Assembly: GCF_002866065.1 (NCBI RefSeq)
Contig: NZ_LNJZ01000005.1
Span: 354,144-418,143, forward strand
Origin: Thiopseudomonas denitrificans
GTDB lineage: Bacteria; Pseudomonadota; Gammaproteobacteria; Pseudomonadales; Pseudomonadaceae
Direction of reading: 5' to 3'
Length of the DNA: 64,000 nucleotides
Each line of letters starts with the position of its first letter. Position 1 is the first letter of the stretch. Both the position numbers and the translations under genes were made by a program. The notes under the pieces are model-generated. The model did no database searches. It was not told where the DNA came from and was given only the letters and a program-made list of their open reading frames with translations. This document shows positions 51,851 through 63,134 of this stretch, piece by piece.

Positions 51851-53785
51851 TCAGTTGTTTGGTGTCAGTTCGCGCTCGTGCCATTCCACCAGTGGGGCCG
51901 GGGTTTCCAGCTTTTGCCCGTAGATGACCGAGTAGGTCAGTACGTTCTGTACGTATTGGCGGGTTTCGTCAAAGGGAATGGTTTCGATCCAGACATCGTA
52001 GGGCAGGTGATCGGCGTCACGCAGCCACTGGCGCACACGGCCGGGGCCGGCATTGTAGGCGGCCGAGGCGAGAATGCGGTTGCCGCGGAATTGCTGCATG
52101 ACCTGGTTCAGATAGGCCGTTCCCAGTTTGATGTTGGTGTCCGGGTTGAGTGCGGCCTGGGGAGATGCCAGCGGAATGTTGTAGCGCTGGGCGGTTTCCT
52201 TTGCTGTGGCCGGCATCAGCTGCATCAGGCCCATCGCGCCCGCATGGGAGCGGATGGTAGGCATGAAGGCGCTTTCCTGGCGGGTGATGGCGTAGACCCA
52301 GCTGGAATGCAGCCCTTGTGCCCGCGCCTCGCGTACCAGACCGTCACGGTATGCCATCGGAAAACGGATATCCAGATCGTCCCAGTAGCGTGCCTGGCCC
52401 AGGTTGCGAATGGCCGGGTTGAACCAGTTCATTTCATAGGCGAGGCGGGCCTGTGCCAGCAGTTGCTCATGAGTGAACAGCTGGCTGGCATGGTTCCATT
52501 CGCGCTGGGCGGCCAGCTCGTCACCAATGGCATGCAGTTCCAGGGCGCGCTGGATGACCGGGGCTTGGCGCACCTGCTCCAGGGTCTTGCTGTCTACCGG
52601 TGCGGCCCGGTGGTTGAGCTGATAGGGCAGCTGGCTGTGATCTGCGGCCATATAGGCGTAAAAGTCCCGTTCGCCGGCGATTTTCTGGTATTGCTCCAGT
52701 GGTTGACGGCTGTTGGGGTCGGCAAACTGGGTGCTGCGGGCGTTCCAGTATTGCCAGCGCAGGCTGCTGGCCGTTTCCGCCGGCAGGGCGCTGATCAGTT
52801 TTTGCGCCTCGCTCCAGCGGCCCAGTCGCAATAGAAGGCGGGCATGCCATTCGCCGACCAGCGGATCGCTGTGTTGCGGATCGAACTCCTGCATTACGCC
52901 AAGTCCGCGGGCGTCAAAACGCTTGGCCAGCAGTGTCCCGATATCACGGGCCAGCATGCGCTTCTGCTCGTCACTGAAGCTCAGACGGGTTTTGTAATGG
53001 TTGAGCAGCTGCAGGGTCAGGTCGGTGTTGTTGCGGATCAGGCGGCGCAATCCAAGGCTGACGATGTCTCGGTTTTCCATGCTGTCATGGACAAACAGGG
53101 CGGTCTGTTGCAGCTTTTCCGGTTTGGCGGCCACTTCGCTCAACAGGCGGGCGCTATCGGGCTTGCTGTATTCGCCACCCAGGTATTTGGCCAGGCCTGC
53201 GTTGCGTGCCTGGACGGCGAGAAACAGGCGGGCCCATACCTGTTCAGGGGTGCGCAGGCCGGCTTCTTTCCATTGTGCGAACAGCGGGTCACAGGCATTG
53301 GGTTGCGACTGGCTGCTCAGCCAGAGTTTTTCGGCGCGGGCATGGGCTTCAGCCGGTTTGCCCAGGGCCAGCAAACCCTGGCCTTCCAGGCAGTCCAGTT
53401 CGCTGAAGTTCAGCTCGGGGCGGTAGTGCTTGAAAAACAGAGCCCAGTCACCGCGTTCGGCAAGCAGCCGCAGCCAGCGCAGTTTCATCCAGCGCAGCTG
53501 GGGCAAGTCGGAGTGTTCCTGCAGGAAGTGCTCGACTTCCGCATTGCTGGCATCTTTCAGGCGCTGGGTCAGTTCTTCATAGGCCAGATAGGAGGCAAGC
53601 GGATAACTCTGCAAAAAGCTGCGGTTGGCCAGCCAGGTTTCGCTGCGGCCGGTATCCAGTTCGGCTTTGGCCTTCTGGTATAGGCTGCGTTGTTGTTGCA
53701 GGCGGTTGTCGGCCTGAGCCGGCTGCATGGCTGTCAGCAGCAAGCTGGTGGCAACAAGGGACAAAAGACGCATGTGCATGCTCAT
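51851..53785 (-). CDS. slt: Soluble lytic murein transglycosylase (Slt70 type)
   Basis: 644-aa periplasmic enzyme. A Sec signal peptide (to about residue 25, MQPAQA) precedes a long superhelical U/L domain and a C-terminal lysozyme-like SLT domain. The catalytic Glu is in AITRQESAFMP, followed by GAMGLMQLMPATA and AYNAGPGRVRQW. The ATG at 53785 is chosen because AGGA lies 8 nt before it; the open frame runs further upstream over the uup start. Confidence 0.95.
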   Translation of the reverse strand: MSMHMRLLSLVATSLLLTAMQPAQADNRLQQQRSLYQKAKAELDTGRSETWLANRSFLQSYPLASYLAYEELTQRLKDASNAEVEHFLQEHSDLPQLRWMKLRWLRLLAERGDWALFFKHYRPELNFSELDCLEGQGLLALGKPAEAHARAEKLWLSSQSQPNACDPLFAQWKEAGLRTPEQVWARLFLAVQARNAGLAKYLGGEYSKPDSARLLSEVAAKPEKLQQTALFVHDSMENRDIVSLGLRRLIRNNTDLTLQLLNHYKTRLSFSDEQKRMLARDIGTLLAKRFDARGLGVMQEFDPQHSDPLVGEWHARLLLRLGRWSEAQKLISALPAETASSLRWQYWNARSTQFADPNSRQPLEQYQKIAGERDFYAYMAADHSQLPYQLNHRAAPVDSKTLEQVRQAPVIQRALELHAIGDELAAQREWNHASQLFTHEQLLAQARLAYEMNWFNPAIRNLGQARYWDDLDIRFPMAYRDGLVREARAQGLHSSWVYAITRQESAFMPTIRSHAGAMGLMQLMPATAKETAQRYNIPLASPQAALNPDTNIKLGTAYLNQVMQQFRGNRILASAAYNAGPGRVRQWLRDADHLPYDVWIETIPFDETRQYVQNVLTYSVIYGQKLETPAPLVEWHERELTPNN

Positions 53786-54004
53786 CCGGAGAATCCTGTC
53801 GGTATTTGTGGCGGTGCCGTCCCGGGCATGAGGCGCAAACGCCTGCCAAAACCAACCTGTGCAAGGCTGTCGTGGCTCTTTCATGCCTGAAATTCGTGCA
53901 TAGCCTACCTGTTTGCCGGCTGGTAGAACAGGGTGTTGATGTGCCATGCAGCATCCCGGCCCGGCAACAGGTAAACTATGCGCCATCTAAAACAGGAGAA
54001 CAGC

Positions 54005-55951
54005 ATGACCTTGCTGAAAATGAACCAGATTTCCCTCGCGTACGGTATGAATCCGTTGCTTGATTCCGTGTCGTGGCAGATTGCCAAAGGCGAGCGCGTT
54101 TGTCTGATTGGCCGCAATGGCAGCGGCAAGTCGAGCATGCTGAAACTGGTGCAGGGCGGGCAGCTGCCCGATTCGGGTGAAATCTGGCGGGCCCCCGGCC
54201 TGAAAATCGGTGAGTTGCCGCAAGAGCTGCCGTTGGGTGAGCAGCGTACGGTATTTGAAGTGGTGGCCGACGGGCTGGCCGGTGTGGGCGAGCTGCTGGC
54301 GCGCTTCAAGCAGTTGAGCCTGTCGATTGAGACGGACGAGGACCTGCAGCAGTTGACACGGGTGCAGAGTGAGCTGGAGGCCCGCGACGGCTGGCGCTTG
54401 CAGCAGCTGGTGGACAGCACCCTGAGTCGTTTGCAGTTGCCGGCCGACAAGCGCCTGGACGAACTGTCCGGCGGCTGGCGTCGCCGTGTCCTGCTGGCGC
54501 AGGCGCTGGTGGCCGAGCCGGACCTGCTGTTGCTGGACGAGCCGACCAACCACCTGGACATTGGTGCCATCGCCTGGCTGGAAGAGGCGCTGCTGGAATT
54601 CAATGGCGCAGTGCTGTTCATTACCCACGACCGGACGTTTCTGCAACACCTGGCCACGCGCATCCTGGAGCTGGACCGTGGTCACCTGCTGGACTGGAAC
54701 GGTGATTACCAGAGCTTTCTGGAACACAAGGAACAGCAGCTGGCAGCCGAGGAAACGGCCAATGCCCTGTTTGACAAGAAACTGGCACAAGAAGAAGTCT
54801 GGATCCGGCAGGGCATCAAGGCCCGCCGGACCCGCAACGAGGGCCGGGTACGGGCACTGAAGGCATTGCGTGTCGAACGCAGCCAGCGCCGTGAACGACA
54901 GGGTACGGCCAGCATGCAGCTGGTGGGGGCCGAGCGTTCCGGCAAGCAGGTGATCGTTGCCGAGAAGGTTTCTTTTGCCCATCCGGGCGGCCGCATGCTG
55001 GTCAGGGATTTCTCCATGGTGCTGCAGCGCGGTGACCGTATCGGTTTGCTCGGTGCCAACGGCAGCGGCAAGACCACGCTGCTCAAGCTGCTGCTGGGCG
55101 ACTTGGAACCGACATCAGGGCACATCGAGCGCGGCTCGAAACTGGAAGTGGCCTATTTCGACCAGCTGCGTGGCCAGCTGGATCTGGAAAAGACGGTTGC
55201 CGACAACGTTGCCGAATCCAGCGACCAGATCACGATCAATGGCAAATCCCGTCACGTACTGAGTTATCTGGGTGATTTCCTGTTCAGCCCGCAACGGGCA
55301 CGCACTCCGGTCAAGGCCTTGTCCGGCGGCGAACGGGCGCGGCTGCTGTTGGCCAAACTGTTCACCCGGCCGGCCAACGTACTGGTGCTGGATGAGCCGA
55401 CCAACGATCTGGATACTGAAACGCTGGAGCTGCTGGAAGAAGTCTTGCTGGAGTTTGCCGGCACGGTGCTGATTGTCAGCCACGACCGGTCCTTTCTGGA
55501 TAACGTGGTTACCAGTTTGCTGGTGTTTGATGGCAGCGGGCGTGTCAACGAGTTTGTTGGCGGTTATGAGGACTGGCTGCGCCAGGGCGGATCGGTGCAG
55601 CTGCTGGGCATGACTGAAAAATCGGTAACTGGTGCAGGGACTGTTGAAAAGGATGACTTGCAGCAATCTACAGGGAAAAAAAGCGCTCAACAGCTGCAGG
55701 GCGTGCGTGATGATGGCATAGTGCCTGCCAGGAAAAAACTGAGCTATAACCAGCAGCGCGAACTGGAGGCGATTCCCGGGCAGATTGATGCACTGGAAGC
55801 CGAGCTGGAGCGGCTGCAGGAGCAGGTTTCCGATCCGGGCTTTTATCAGCAGCCCCACGAACACACTGAACAGGTCCTGTTGCGCCTGCAAACGGCAGAG
55901 CAGGAGCTGGATACTTTACTGGAACGCTGGGCCGAGCTTGAGAGTGACTAG
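54005..55951 (+). CDS. uup: ABC-F ATPase, Uup type
   Basis: 648-aa soluble ATPase with two ABC domains and no membrane segments. Walker A motifs are GRNGSGKSS and GANGSGKTT; signature motifs are LSGGWRRR and LSGGERAR; Walker B regions are LLLLDEPTNHLD and VLVLDEPTNDLD. A linker between the domains (KARRTRNEGRVRALKAL) and a C-terminal coiled coil place it with Uup, which acts on ribosomes and has been linked to precise transposon excision. AGGAG precedes the ATG at 54005. Confidence 0.93.
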   Translation: MTLLKMNQISLAYGMNPLLDSVSWQIAKGERVCLIGRNGSGKSSMLKLVQGGQLPDSGEIWRAPGLKIGELPQELPLGEQRTVFEVVADGLAGVGELLARFKQLSLSIETDEDLQQLTRVQSELEARDGWRLQQLVDSTLSRLQLPADKRLDELSGGWRRRVLLAQALVAEPDLLLLDEPTNHLDIGAIAWLEEALLEFNGAVLFITHDRTFLQHLATRILELDRGHLLDWNGDYQSFLEHKEQQLAAEETANALFDKKLAQEEVWIRQGIKARRTRNEGRVRALKALRVERSQRRERQGTASMQLVGAERSGKQVIVAEKVSFAHPGGRMLVRDFSMVLQRGDRIGLLGANGSGKTTLLKLLLGDLEPTSGHIERGSKLEVAYFDQLRGQLDLEKTVADNVAESSDQITINGKSRHVLSYLGDFLFSPQRARTPVKALSGGERARLLLAKLFTRPANVLVLDEPTNDLDTETLELLEEVLLEFAGTVLIVSHDRSFLDNVVTSLLVFDGSGRVNEFVGGYEDWLRQGGSVQLLGMTEKSVTGAGTVEKDDLQQSTGKKSAQQLQGVRDDGIVPARKKLSYNQQRELEAIPGQIDALEAELERLQEQVSDPGFYQQPHEHTEQVLLRLQTAEQELDTLLERWAELESD

Positions 55952-55975
55952 ACGCAGGCACGCAGGGGGAATCAG

Positions 55976-56668
55976 ATGGCCGTAGAATACCGGATCACGC
56001 TCGATGACGAGCATGCGTTCAACTACAAGGTGCAGATCGAGCGCGGTGTGCTGGCCAGCGACCGGGTCGGCGCCAGTGATGACTGGACGCGGCTGGACTA
56101 CCACAAGTGCACTAACTGTCCGCTTAACTCCGGCGAGCATCCCGCCTGCCCGGCAGCGGTCGACCTGAAGGTCGTGGTGGAGGATTTCAAGGGTTTGCCG
56201 GCCTTCCGCAAGGCGTGGACGCATGTGCGTACCGAGGAACGCGAATACAGCAAGCTGGTCAACCTGGAGGTGGCTCTGCGCTCGTTGCTGGGTGTGATCA
56301 TGGCAACGTCCGGTTGCCCGATCCTGAACCGGCTCAAGCCGATGGCGCGTAGCCATCTGCCTTTTGCCAGCGACAGCGAGTTCGTGCTGCGTACGGTATC
56401 CATGTATGTGCTGCGCGAGCTGTTCAAGTACCGTGAAGGCCGCAGTGCGGACTGGGAGCTGACCGCGCTGACCCGGGATTTTGCCCAGTTGCAGCTGGTG
56501 AACCAGGCGCTGTGGCATCGCATTCATGACGTCTGCGCCGGCGATACCAACCTTAAGGCATTCCTGGGCTTCTTCTCGATGGCGTCAAGCATGACCTATT
56601 CGCTGGATGCGCAGCTGGAAAAGGTGCGTCCGCTGATCATGGACGAGGGTAGCTTTCTGCTTTTATGA
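55976..56668 (+). CDS. Conserved uncharacterised protein (DUF6901-like)
   Basis: 230-aa soluble protein. The N-terminal part starts with EYRITLDDEHAFNYKV and then has a cysteine cluster, HKCTNCPLNSGEHPACPAAVD, able to bind a metal. The rest is predicted mostly helical with a further Cys in MATSGCPILNRLKPMARSHLPF. I link it only tentatively to DUF6901. The same kind of gene lies between uup and a usp gene in Pseudomonas. GGGGGAATCAG precedes the ATG. Function unknown. Confidence 0.75.
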   Translation: MAVEYRITLDDEHAFNYKVQIERGVLASDRVGASDDWTRLDYHKCTNCPLNSGEHPACPAAVDLKVVVEDFKGLPAFRKAWTHVRTEEREYSKLVNLEVALRSLLGVIMATSGCPILNRLKPMARSHLPFASDSEFVLRTVSMYVLRELFKYREGRSADWELTALTRDFAQLQLVNQALWHRIHDVCAGDTNLKAFLGFFSMASSMTYSLDAQLEKVRPLIMDEGSFLLL

Positions 56669-56701
56669 CACCGGCTGCGGGCTGTGTGTTGCTCCGGGGC
56701 T

Positions 56702-57145
56702 TCAGTGCTTGTGTTTTTGCAGGTTGACCGCCAGCACATCGCAGGGGGCTGCCGAGAGCAGGTCGCTGGCGGTTGAACCCAGTAGCAGGGCCAGGCCGTG
56801 ACGCCCATGGCTGCCCACCAGAATCAGGTCGCAGCTGATCTCTTCTGCCAGCTGGTGGATCTCGGCCTTGGGCTGACCATATCTCAGGTGGCAATTCTCA
56901 CGTTGCAGGCCGGGCCAGCCCGGTAGCACTTCATTCAGGCGCTCGCCTGCCTGGCGGGTTTGCTGTTCTTGCAAAATGCCCAGGTCCATGGGGACGTCTG
57001 CACCAAAACTCATGCTTAACGGCTCGATGACATGCACCAGGGACAGCGTGCAACCAAGCAGTTTCTGCAGCTGCGTAGCGGGATCCAGCACCAGGTGGCA
57101 CTCGGGGCTGAGGTCGGTGGCGATCAGAATGTGCTGGTAGGTCAT
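56702..57145 (-). CDS. Universal stress protein UspA family
   Basis: 147-aa UspA-fold protein. It starts with YQHILIATDLSPECHLVLDPA, and has the ATP-loop-like motif GSHGRHGLALLLGSTASDLL near the C-terminus (GxxGxxxxxxxGS form), which suggests nucleotide binding. The ATG at 57145 has GAGGAG upstream on the minus strand. Single gene, convergent with the DUF6901-like gene. Confidence 0.93.
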   Translation of the reverse strand: MTYQHILIATDLSPECHLVLDPATQLQKLLGCTLSLVHVIEPLSMSFGADVPMDLGILQEQQTRQAGERLNEVLPGWPGLQRENCHLRYGQPKAEIHQLAEEISCDLILVGSHGRHGLALLLGSTASDLLSAAPCDVLAVNLQKHKH

Positions 57146-57385
57146 GGGTGTGCTCCTCGGAATCAGGTTGACAGGAAGTGTAGCCTGAAAATGTTGGTGC
57201 GTGCAGCATTGCGGTGCAAGGTTCATGCGTGTTTTTCCTGAAACGGAGGTGCTCTTCCGGTTTGGCCGCAGCCGCTCTCTTGCTAGCTTGGCGGGAGACG
57301 GCACAGCGGCCGGTCCGGTGTCTGGCGATTAAAAACATCAAAGGATTTGACAAACCGCCCTTTTTGGCTGAATGTGTGCAGACCC

Positions 57386-57407
57386 GAATCAAACGAGCGT
57401 ATGAATT
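57386..57407. promoter_or_regulatory. PsrA/FadR-like inverted repeat at the fadBA promoter
   Basis: GAATCAAAC and GTATGAATT are imperfect reverse complements (6 of 9 positions) around GAGC. The AAAC-N4-GT core resembles PsrA sites, and the repeat overlaps the -35 box. In Pseudomonas PsrA controls fadBA in response to long-chain fatty acids. Confidence 0.45.
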
Positions 57408-57434
57408 GTTTGTCAGGGACCCAATAACTATAAA
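57406..57434 (+). promoter_or_regulatory. Sigma-70 promoter of fadBA
   Basis: TTGTTT (57406-57411) and TATAAA (57429-57434) are 17 nt apart. Transcription would start near 57441 with a leader of about 100 nt. Confidence 0.6.
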
Positions 57435-57543
57435 GCAGCGTTCCGGCTGCACGGGTTGCCATGCCGATTCTTACCTGCCTTGCAGGCTGTGACGTGGGCA
57501 GTCCTTGCCGCCCCAAGCTTTTCTACCCAGTGGAGAACAGTGA

Positions 57544-59691
57544 ATGATTTACGCAGGTAAAGCCTTCACGGTATCGGCCCTTGAAGATGGCATTGTCGAA
57601 TTGAAATTCGATCTTCAGGGCGAATCCGTAAACAAATTCAACCGCCTTGCCCTTACCGAACTGCGTGAAGCAGTGGATGCCATTGCTGCTGACAGCAGTG
57701 TACGTGGCGTGCTGCTGACCAGTGGCAAGGATGTGTTCGTTGTCGGTGCCGACATCACCGAATTCACCAAAATGTTCGAGCTGCCCGACGATGAGCTGGT
57801 TGCAGGAGTGATGGAAGTCAACCGGACGTTCTGTGCATTTGAAGACCTGAACGTACCGACCGTGGTGGCCATCAACGGCATCGCTCTGGGTGGCGGTCTG
57901 GAAATTTCCCTAGCCGCGGATTACCGCGTCATGGCGGAAAAGGCCAAGATCGGCCTGCCGGAAGTCAAGCTTGGCATCTACCCGGGCTGGGGTGGAACCG
58001 TGCGTTTGCCGCGCCTGATTGGTGCCGACAATGCCATTGAGTGGATTGCCGCCGGCAAGGAAGCACGCGCCGAAGAGGCCCTGAAGGTGGGTGCTGTGGA
58101 TGCGGTGGTGCCTGCTGATAAACTGCGCGATGCCGCGCTGGATCTGCTCAAGCGTGCCGTCAGTGGCGAGCTGGATTACAAGGCCAAGCGTCAGCCCAAG
58201 CTGGACAAGCTTCAGCTCAACCCGCTTGAACAGATGATGTGCTTCGAGAGCGCCAAGGGCTTTGTCGCCGGCAAGGCGGGCCCGAACTATCCCGCACCGG
58301 TTGAAGCCATCAAGTCCATGCAGAAAGCGGCCAACATGGGCCGTGACAAGGCACTGGAAGTGGAAGCCAAAGGCTTTGCCAAAATGGCCAAGACCCCGGT
58401 AGCCGCCAGCCTGGTTGGCCTGTTCCTGAACGACCAGGCGCTCAAGCGCAAGGCCAAGGGCTATGAAAAAATCGCCAAGCCGGTGAAGCAGGCAGCCGTA
58501 CTGGGTGCCGGCATCATGGGCGGCGGCATTGCCTACCAGTCCGCTTTCAAGGGCACGCCGATCCTGATGAAGGACGTGCGCGAAGAAGGCATCGAGCTGG
58601 GCCTGAACGAGGCAGCCAAGCTGCTGACCAAGCGTGTCGAGCGCAAGCGCATGGACGTGGCCGGCATGGCCAAGACCCTGAACGCGATCCGCCCGACCCT
58701 GTCCTACGGTGATTTCGGCAATGTCGACATCGTGGTCGAGGCCGTGGTCGAGAACCCCAAGGTCAAGCACGCGGTGCTGGCCGAGGTCGAGGGTCAGGTG
58801 GGCGAGAACACCATCATCGCCTCTAACACCTCCACCATTTCCATCAACTACCTGGCCAAGGCGCTGAAGCGTCCGGAAAACTTCGTCGGCATGCACTTTT
58901 TCAACCCGGTGCACATGATGCCGCTGGTCGAGGTGATCCGTGGCGAGCACAGCTCCGACGAGGCCGTTGCTACCACTGTTGCCTACGCACAGAAAATGGG
59001 CAAGAACCCGATCGTGGTCAACGACTGCCCGGGCTTCCTGGTCAACCGTGTGCTGTTCCCTTACTTTGGCGGTTTCGCCAAGCTGGTCAGCGCCGGTGTC
59101 GACTTCACCCGCATCGACAAGCTGATGGAGCGTTTCGGCTGGCCGATGGGCCCTGCCTACCTGATGGACGTCGTTGGCATGGATACCGCCTATCACGCCC
59201 GTGACGTGATGGCCGAGGGTTTCCCCGACCGCATGAAGGAAGAGCGCGAGACCTGTGTCGACGTGCTGTACAAGGCCGACCGCCTTGGCCAGAAGAACGG
59301 CAAGGGCTTCTACGCTTACGAACTGGATAAAAAGGGCAAGCAGAAGAAGGTGTTTGACGAAAGCATCACCGAACTGCTGGCGCCCATCGTCTATGACAAG
59401 CGCGAGCTGACCGACGAGGACATCATCAACTACATGATGATCCCGCTGTGCCTGGAGACCGTACGCTGCCTGGAAGACGGTATCGTCGAAACTGCGGCCG
59501 AGGCCGACATGGGCCTGATCTACGGTATAGGTTTCCCTCCGTTCCGTGGTGGTGCACTGCGTTACATCGACAGCATCGGCGTGGCCGAGTTTGTCGCGCT
59601 GGCCGACAGGTATGCGGACCAGGGCGCCATGTATCAGCCCACAGAGAAACTGCGTGAGATGGCGAAAAACGGCCAATCTTTCTTCGGCTAA
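57544..59691 (+). CDS. fadB: Fatty-acid oxidation complex subunit alpha FadB
   Basis: 715-aa multifunctional beta-oxidation enzyme. Residues 1-190 are the enoyl-CoA hydratase/isomerase domain ([40 protein letters not shown]). From about 315 the 3-hydroxyacyl-CoA dehydrogenase domain starts with [11 protein letters not shown], with the catalytic His in [17 protein letters not shown]. It forms the alpha2-beta2 complex with FadA encoded 15 nt downstream. A promoter overlapped by a PsrA-like repeat lies upstream. Confidence 0.98.
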   Translation: MIYAGKAFTVSALEDGIVELKFDLQGESVNKFNRLALTELREAVDAIAADSSVRGVLLTSGKDVFVVGADITEFTKMFELPDDELVAGVMEVNRTFCAFEDLNVPTVVAINGIALGGGLEISLAADYRVMAEKAKIGLPEVKLGIYPGWGGTVRLPRLIGADNAIEWIAAGKEARAEEALKVGAVDAVVPADKLRDAALDLLKRAVSGELDYKAKRQPKLDKLQLNPLEQMMCFESAKGFVAGKAGPNYPAPVEAIKSMQKAANMGRDKALEVEAKGFAKMAKTPVAASLVGLFLNDQALKRKAKGYEKIAKPVKQAAVLGAGIMGGGIAYQSAFKGTPILMKDVREEGIELGLNEAAKLLTKRVERKRMDVAGMAKTLNAIRPTLSYGDFGNVDIVVEAVVENPKVKHAVLAEVEGQVGENTIIASNTSTISINYLAKALKRPENFVGMHFFNPVHMMPLVEVIRGEHSSDEAVATTVAYAQKMGKNPIVVNDCPGFLVNRVLFPYFGGFAKLVSAGVDFTRIDKLMERFGWPMGPAYLMDVVGMDTAYHARDVMAEGFPDRMKEERETCVDVLYKADRLGQKNGKGFYAYELDKKGKQKKVFDESITELLAPIVYDKRELTDEDIINYMMIPLCLETVRCLEDGIVETAAEADMGLIYGIGFPPFRGGALRYIDSIGVAEFVALADRYADQGAMYQPTEKLREMAKNGQSFFG

Positions 59692-60882
<1,191 letters not shown>

Positions 60883-60910
60883 GACAGCCTCGATTCGTGT
60901 GGTACGAAAG

Positions 60911-60936
60911 CCGGAGCCTGGTGCTCCGGTTTTTTT
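60911..60936 (+). terminator. Terminator after fadBA
   Basis: CCGGAGC and GCTCCGG form a 7-bp stem around CTGGT, followed by seven T. Confidence 0.93.
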
Positions 60937-61081
60937 GTGGCAAAAGTATGGCGGCTAGCCTTGTTTATTCCATACAGTTATCGAAAAATAAATTTATATT
61001 CCTTTTGTGCTTCTTGATTGTCAGGCATAGTCTCGTCATGAATTTTATATGCCAGCCCGACTGGCGACATGGGAGAGCGTC

Positions 61082-61666
61082 ATGAGCCATACACCGATCA
61101 CCTATCTGATTGTTCCGGGCTGGAACGGATCGCCTGCCGGGCACTGGCAGTCGTACTGGCAACAGGTGCTGCCCAATGCGACACGGGTTGAGCAGCAGGA
61201 TTGGCAACGGCCCGGGCTGGAGCAGTGGGTGGCGACGCTGGCGCGAAAAATTCGCGGCCTGAACGGCCCGGTGGTGCTAATCGCACACAGTTTGGGTTGC
61301 ATCACGGTGGCGCACTGGAGCCGGCAGGCAGCAGCAGAGGATCTGGCAAAGATCAGTGGTGCGCTGTTGGTAGCCCCGGCCGATGTCGAGCGCCCGGGCT
61401 GCCCGCAGGCACTGACCGGTTTTGCACCGGTTCCGGCAACCGTGTTGCCATTTCCCAGTGTGCTGGTTGGCTCCACCAATGATCATGCCGCCAGTTGCGA
61501 GCGGGCACTGGAGTTTGCGGTAAACTGGGGAAGCAGTGCCCATATCCTCGAACAGGCCGGACACATCAATATCGACTCAGGTCATACCTGCTGGGAGCAG
61601 GGCCTTGCTTTTCTGTATCAGCTCCAGGAGCAGGCAGATATGCACCCACGGCTGTTGTGTGCCTGA
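61082..61666 (+). CDS. Serine hydrolase of the RBBP9/YdeN family
   Basis: 194-aa alpha/beta hydrolase. It begins YLIVPGWNGSPAGHWQSYW, typical of RBBP9/YdeN. The probable triad is Ser in IAHSLGC, Asp in GSTNDH and His in AGHINIDSGH. The substrate is unknown. GGGAGAG precedes the ATG at 61082. The 145-nt upstream gap has a notably AT-rich stretch (about 60975-61010). Single gene. Confidence 0.88.
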   Translation: MSHTPITYLIVPGWNGSPAGHWQSYWQQVLPNATRVEQQDWQRPGLEQWVATLARKIRGLNGPVVLIAHSLGCITVAHWSRQAAAEDLAKISGALLVAPADVERPGCPQALTGFAPVPATVLPFPSVLVGSTNDHAASCERALEFAVNWGSSAHILEQAGHINIDSGHTCWEQGLAFLYQLQEQADMHPRLLCA

Positions 61667-61790
61667 AGGCCGCTGCTGCGGGAGCTCTTTACGGGCATGA
61701 GTGAAACCGGTTATCCGGGAACGGTTTGTCCGTCATGCGTGCAGAGGGTGCAGCATCATTCGGAAGCAATCCCGTCCCGGAGCCATGGTT

Positions 61791-63134
61791 TTAGTTGCCT
61801 TCGCGGCGCAGTGCGCTGGGCGTGAAGTCGCGCGGATGCAGCTCTACATCAAAGTCATACATCGGCTCGTTGTTATCCAGACCGTCTACGAAATAGCGTT
61901 TGCGCTTGAAATCGTAGATGGTTTCAAGCGTGCTGAAAAATGCCGGCAATTCGTAGTAGTTGATCGAGTGGCTTTCCTGTAACCCGATCAGCTCGCCCTT
62001 CTTGTCATACAGGTCGACAGCAAGGATTTGCCAGCTGTCCTCGTCAATATAAAAGCGGCGTTTGTGGTAGGGGTGACTGAAGCCGGTGCGCAGGTTGGCC
62101 TCAACAATCCAGACCCGGTGCAACTCATAACGCAGCAGCTGCGGATTGACAAAGGCTGGCTGCAGGATCTCGTCGTATGGAACCCCCTTCTGGTGCAGGG
62201 CATAGCTGTTGTACGGGACAACCATCGGCTGCTTGGTCAACAGGTTCCACTCGTAGCGGTCGGGCGCACCATTGTAGGCATCCACCACGTCGGCAGTGGC
62301 CATGCCGCTGGTATCGGGCTGTAGCGCATCGTAGGCCAGGCTGGGCAGGCGACGGACACGCCGCTCGCCACGGTCGTAGCGCCAGGCTTTGCGCATTGCC
62401 AGGATCTGGTCCAGGGTTTCCTGCACTAGCAGGGAGGTACCGGCCAGAGCCGCCGGTGAAAGCACCCGGTATTTATAATAGAGCAGGGTGTTGTTCAGGT
62501 CTTTTTCGCTCAGCCCTGGCTGGCCATAGGTAAACAGGATGTCGCGTTCGCGTTTGAGCAGACTGTACTTGCCGCCCTGCAACACTGCCGCGTGGTTGGT
62601 GTAGGTGCGGACCTGGTCGCCACGGTAACGCATGATGTGGTTCCAGATCACTTCCAGCCCGGATTGGGGCAGGGGAAACGGGATGCCTGCGGTTGCGCCC
62701 TCCACACCATTACCCCGAGAAATCAGTTCCGTTTGTGTGGCATTGGTGCGGGTTGCGTCGTAAACCCGCTGGGGTGCCGAAGCGGAGCGGCGGGTCGGGA
62801 ATACCCGGATCGAATACTCGGGGTTGTTTCTGACCAGCTCTTGCAGGCCTGCCGGCAGGCTGTCTGCATGCTCGGCCAGGTTGTTCTTGTCGATCACCAG
62901 TCGGGGCTGGTCGTTGGAGAACGGGTCAGGGTGATGCATTCCTTTCTGGTAGCCGGCCGGGGGTCGGGTAATGCCGCCATTCCAGGGCGGAATCAGTCCG
63001 TCGGGACTGCCAGCGCGCTCGCCTCCCTGTGGGGTCAGGTCGTTACCCAGGCGGGCTGCCTGTGATGGATCAACTTTGGCTTGGACATTCAGGGTCATGC
63101 CGGCCAGAAAGCATGCGAAAGCAAGTTTGTACAT
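61791..63134 (-). CDS. DUF1329 family exported protein
   Basis: 447-aa protein with a Sec signal peptide (about residues 1-19, cleavage after VQA). RLGNDLTPQGGERAGSPDGLIPPW near the mature N-terminus is a hallmark of DUF1329, a family with a LolB/LolA-like fold often found beside DUF1302 outer-membrane proteins and linked to hydrophobic-substrate handling. No DUF1302 gene is adjacent here. AGGAG precedes the ATG at 63134. The gene is alone between the hydrolase gene and topA. Confidence 0.9.
   Translation of the reverse strand: MYKLAFACFLAGMTLNVQAKVDPSQAARLGNDLTPQGGERAGSPDGLIPPWNGGITRPPAGYQKGMHHPDPFSNDQPRLVIDKNNLAEHADSLPAGLQELVRNNPEYSIRVFPTRRSASAPQRVYDATRTNATQTELISRGNGVEGATAGIPFPLPQSGLEVIWNHIMRYRGDQVRTYTNHAAVLQGGKYSLLKRERDILFTYGQPGLSEKDLNNTLLYYKYRVLSPAALAGTSLLVQETLDQILAMRKAWRYDRGERRVRRLPSLAYDALQPDTSGMATADVVDAYNGAPDRYEWNLLTKQPMVVPYNSYALHQKGVPYDEILQPAFVNPQLLRYELHRVWIVEANLRTGFSHPYHKRRFYIDEDSWQILAVDLYDKKGELIGLQESHSINYYELPAFFSTLETIYDFKRKRYFVDGLDNNEPMYDFDVELHPRDFTPSALRREGN

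Larger units (their letters stand above)
57146..57543. other. Intergenic region upstream of fadB
   Basis: About 400 nt without a gene. It holds the divergent control regions of usp and fadBA: a perfect TTGACA at 57347-57352 lacking a good -10, an inverted repeat at 57386-57407, and the probable fadBA promoter at 57406-57434. Confidence 0.6.

Noticed and set aside
57347-57375. TTGACA-based promoter for fadB
   Set aside because: Perfect -35 but the -10 position reads GAATGT; the downstream TTGTTT/TATAAA pair is better.
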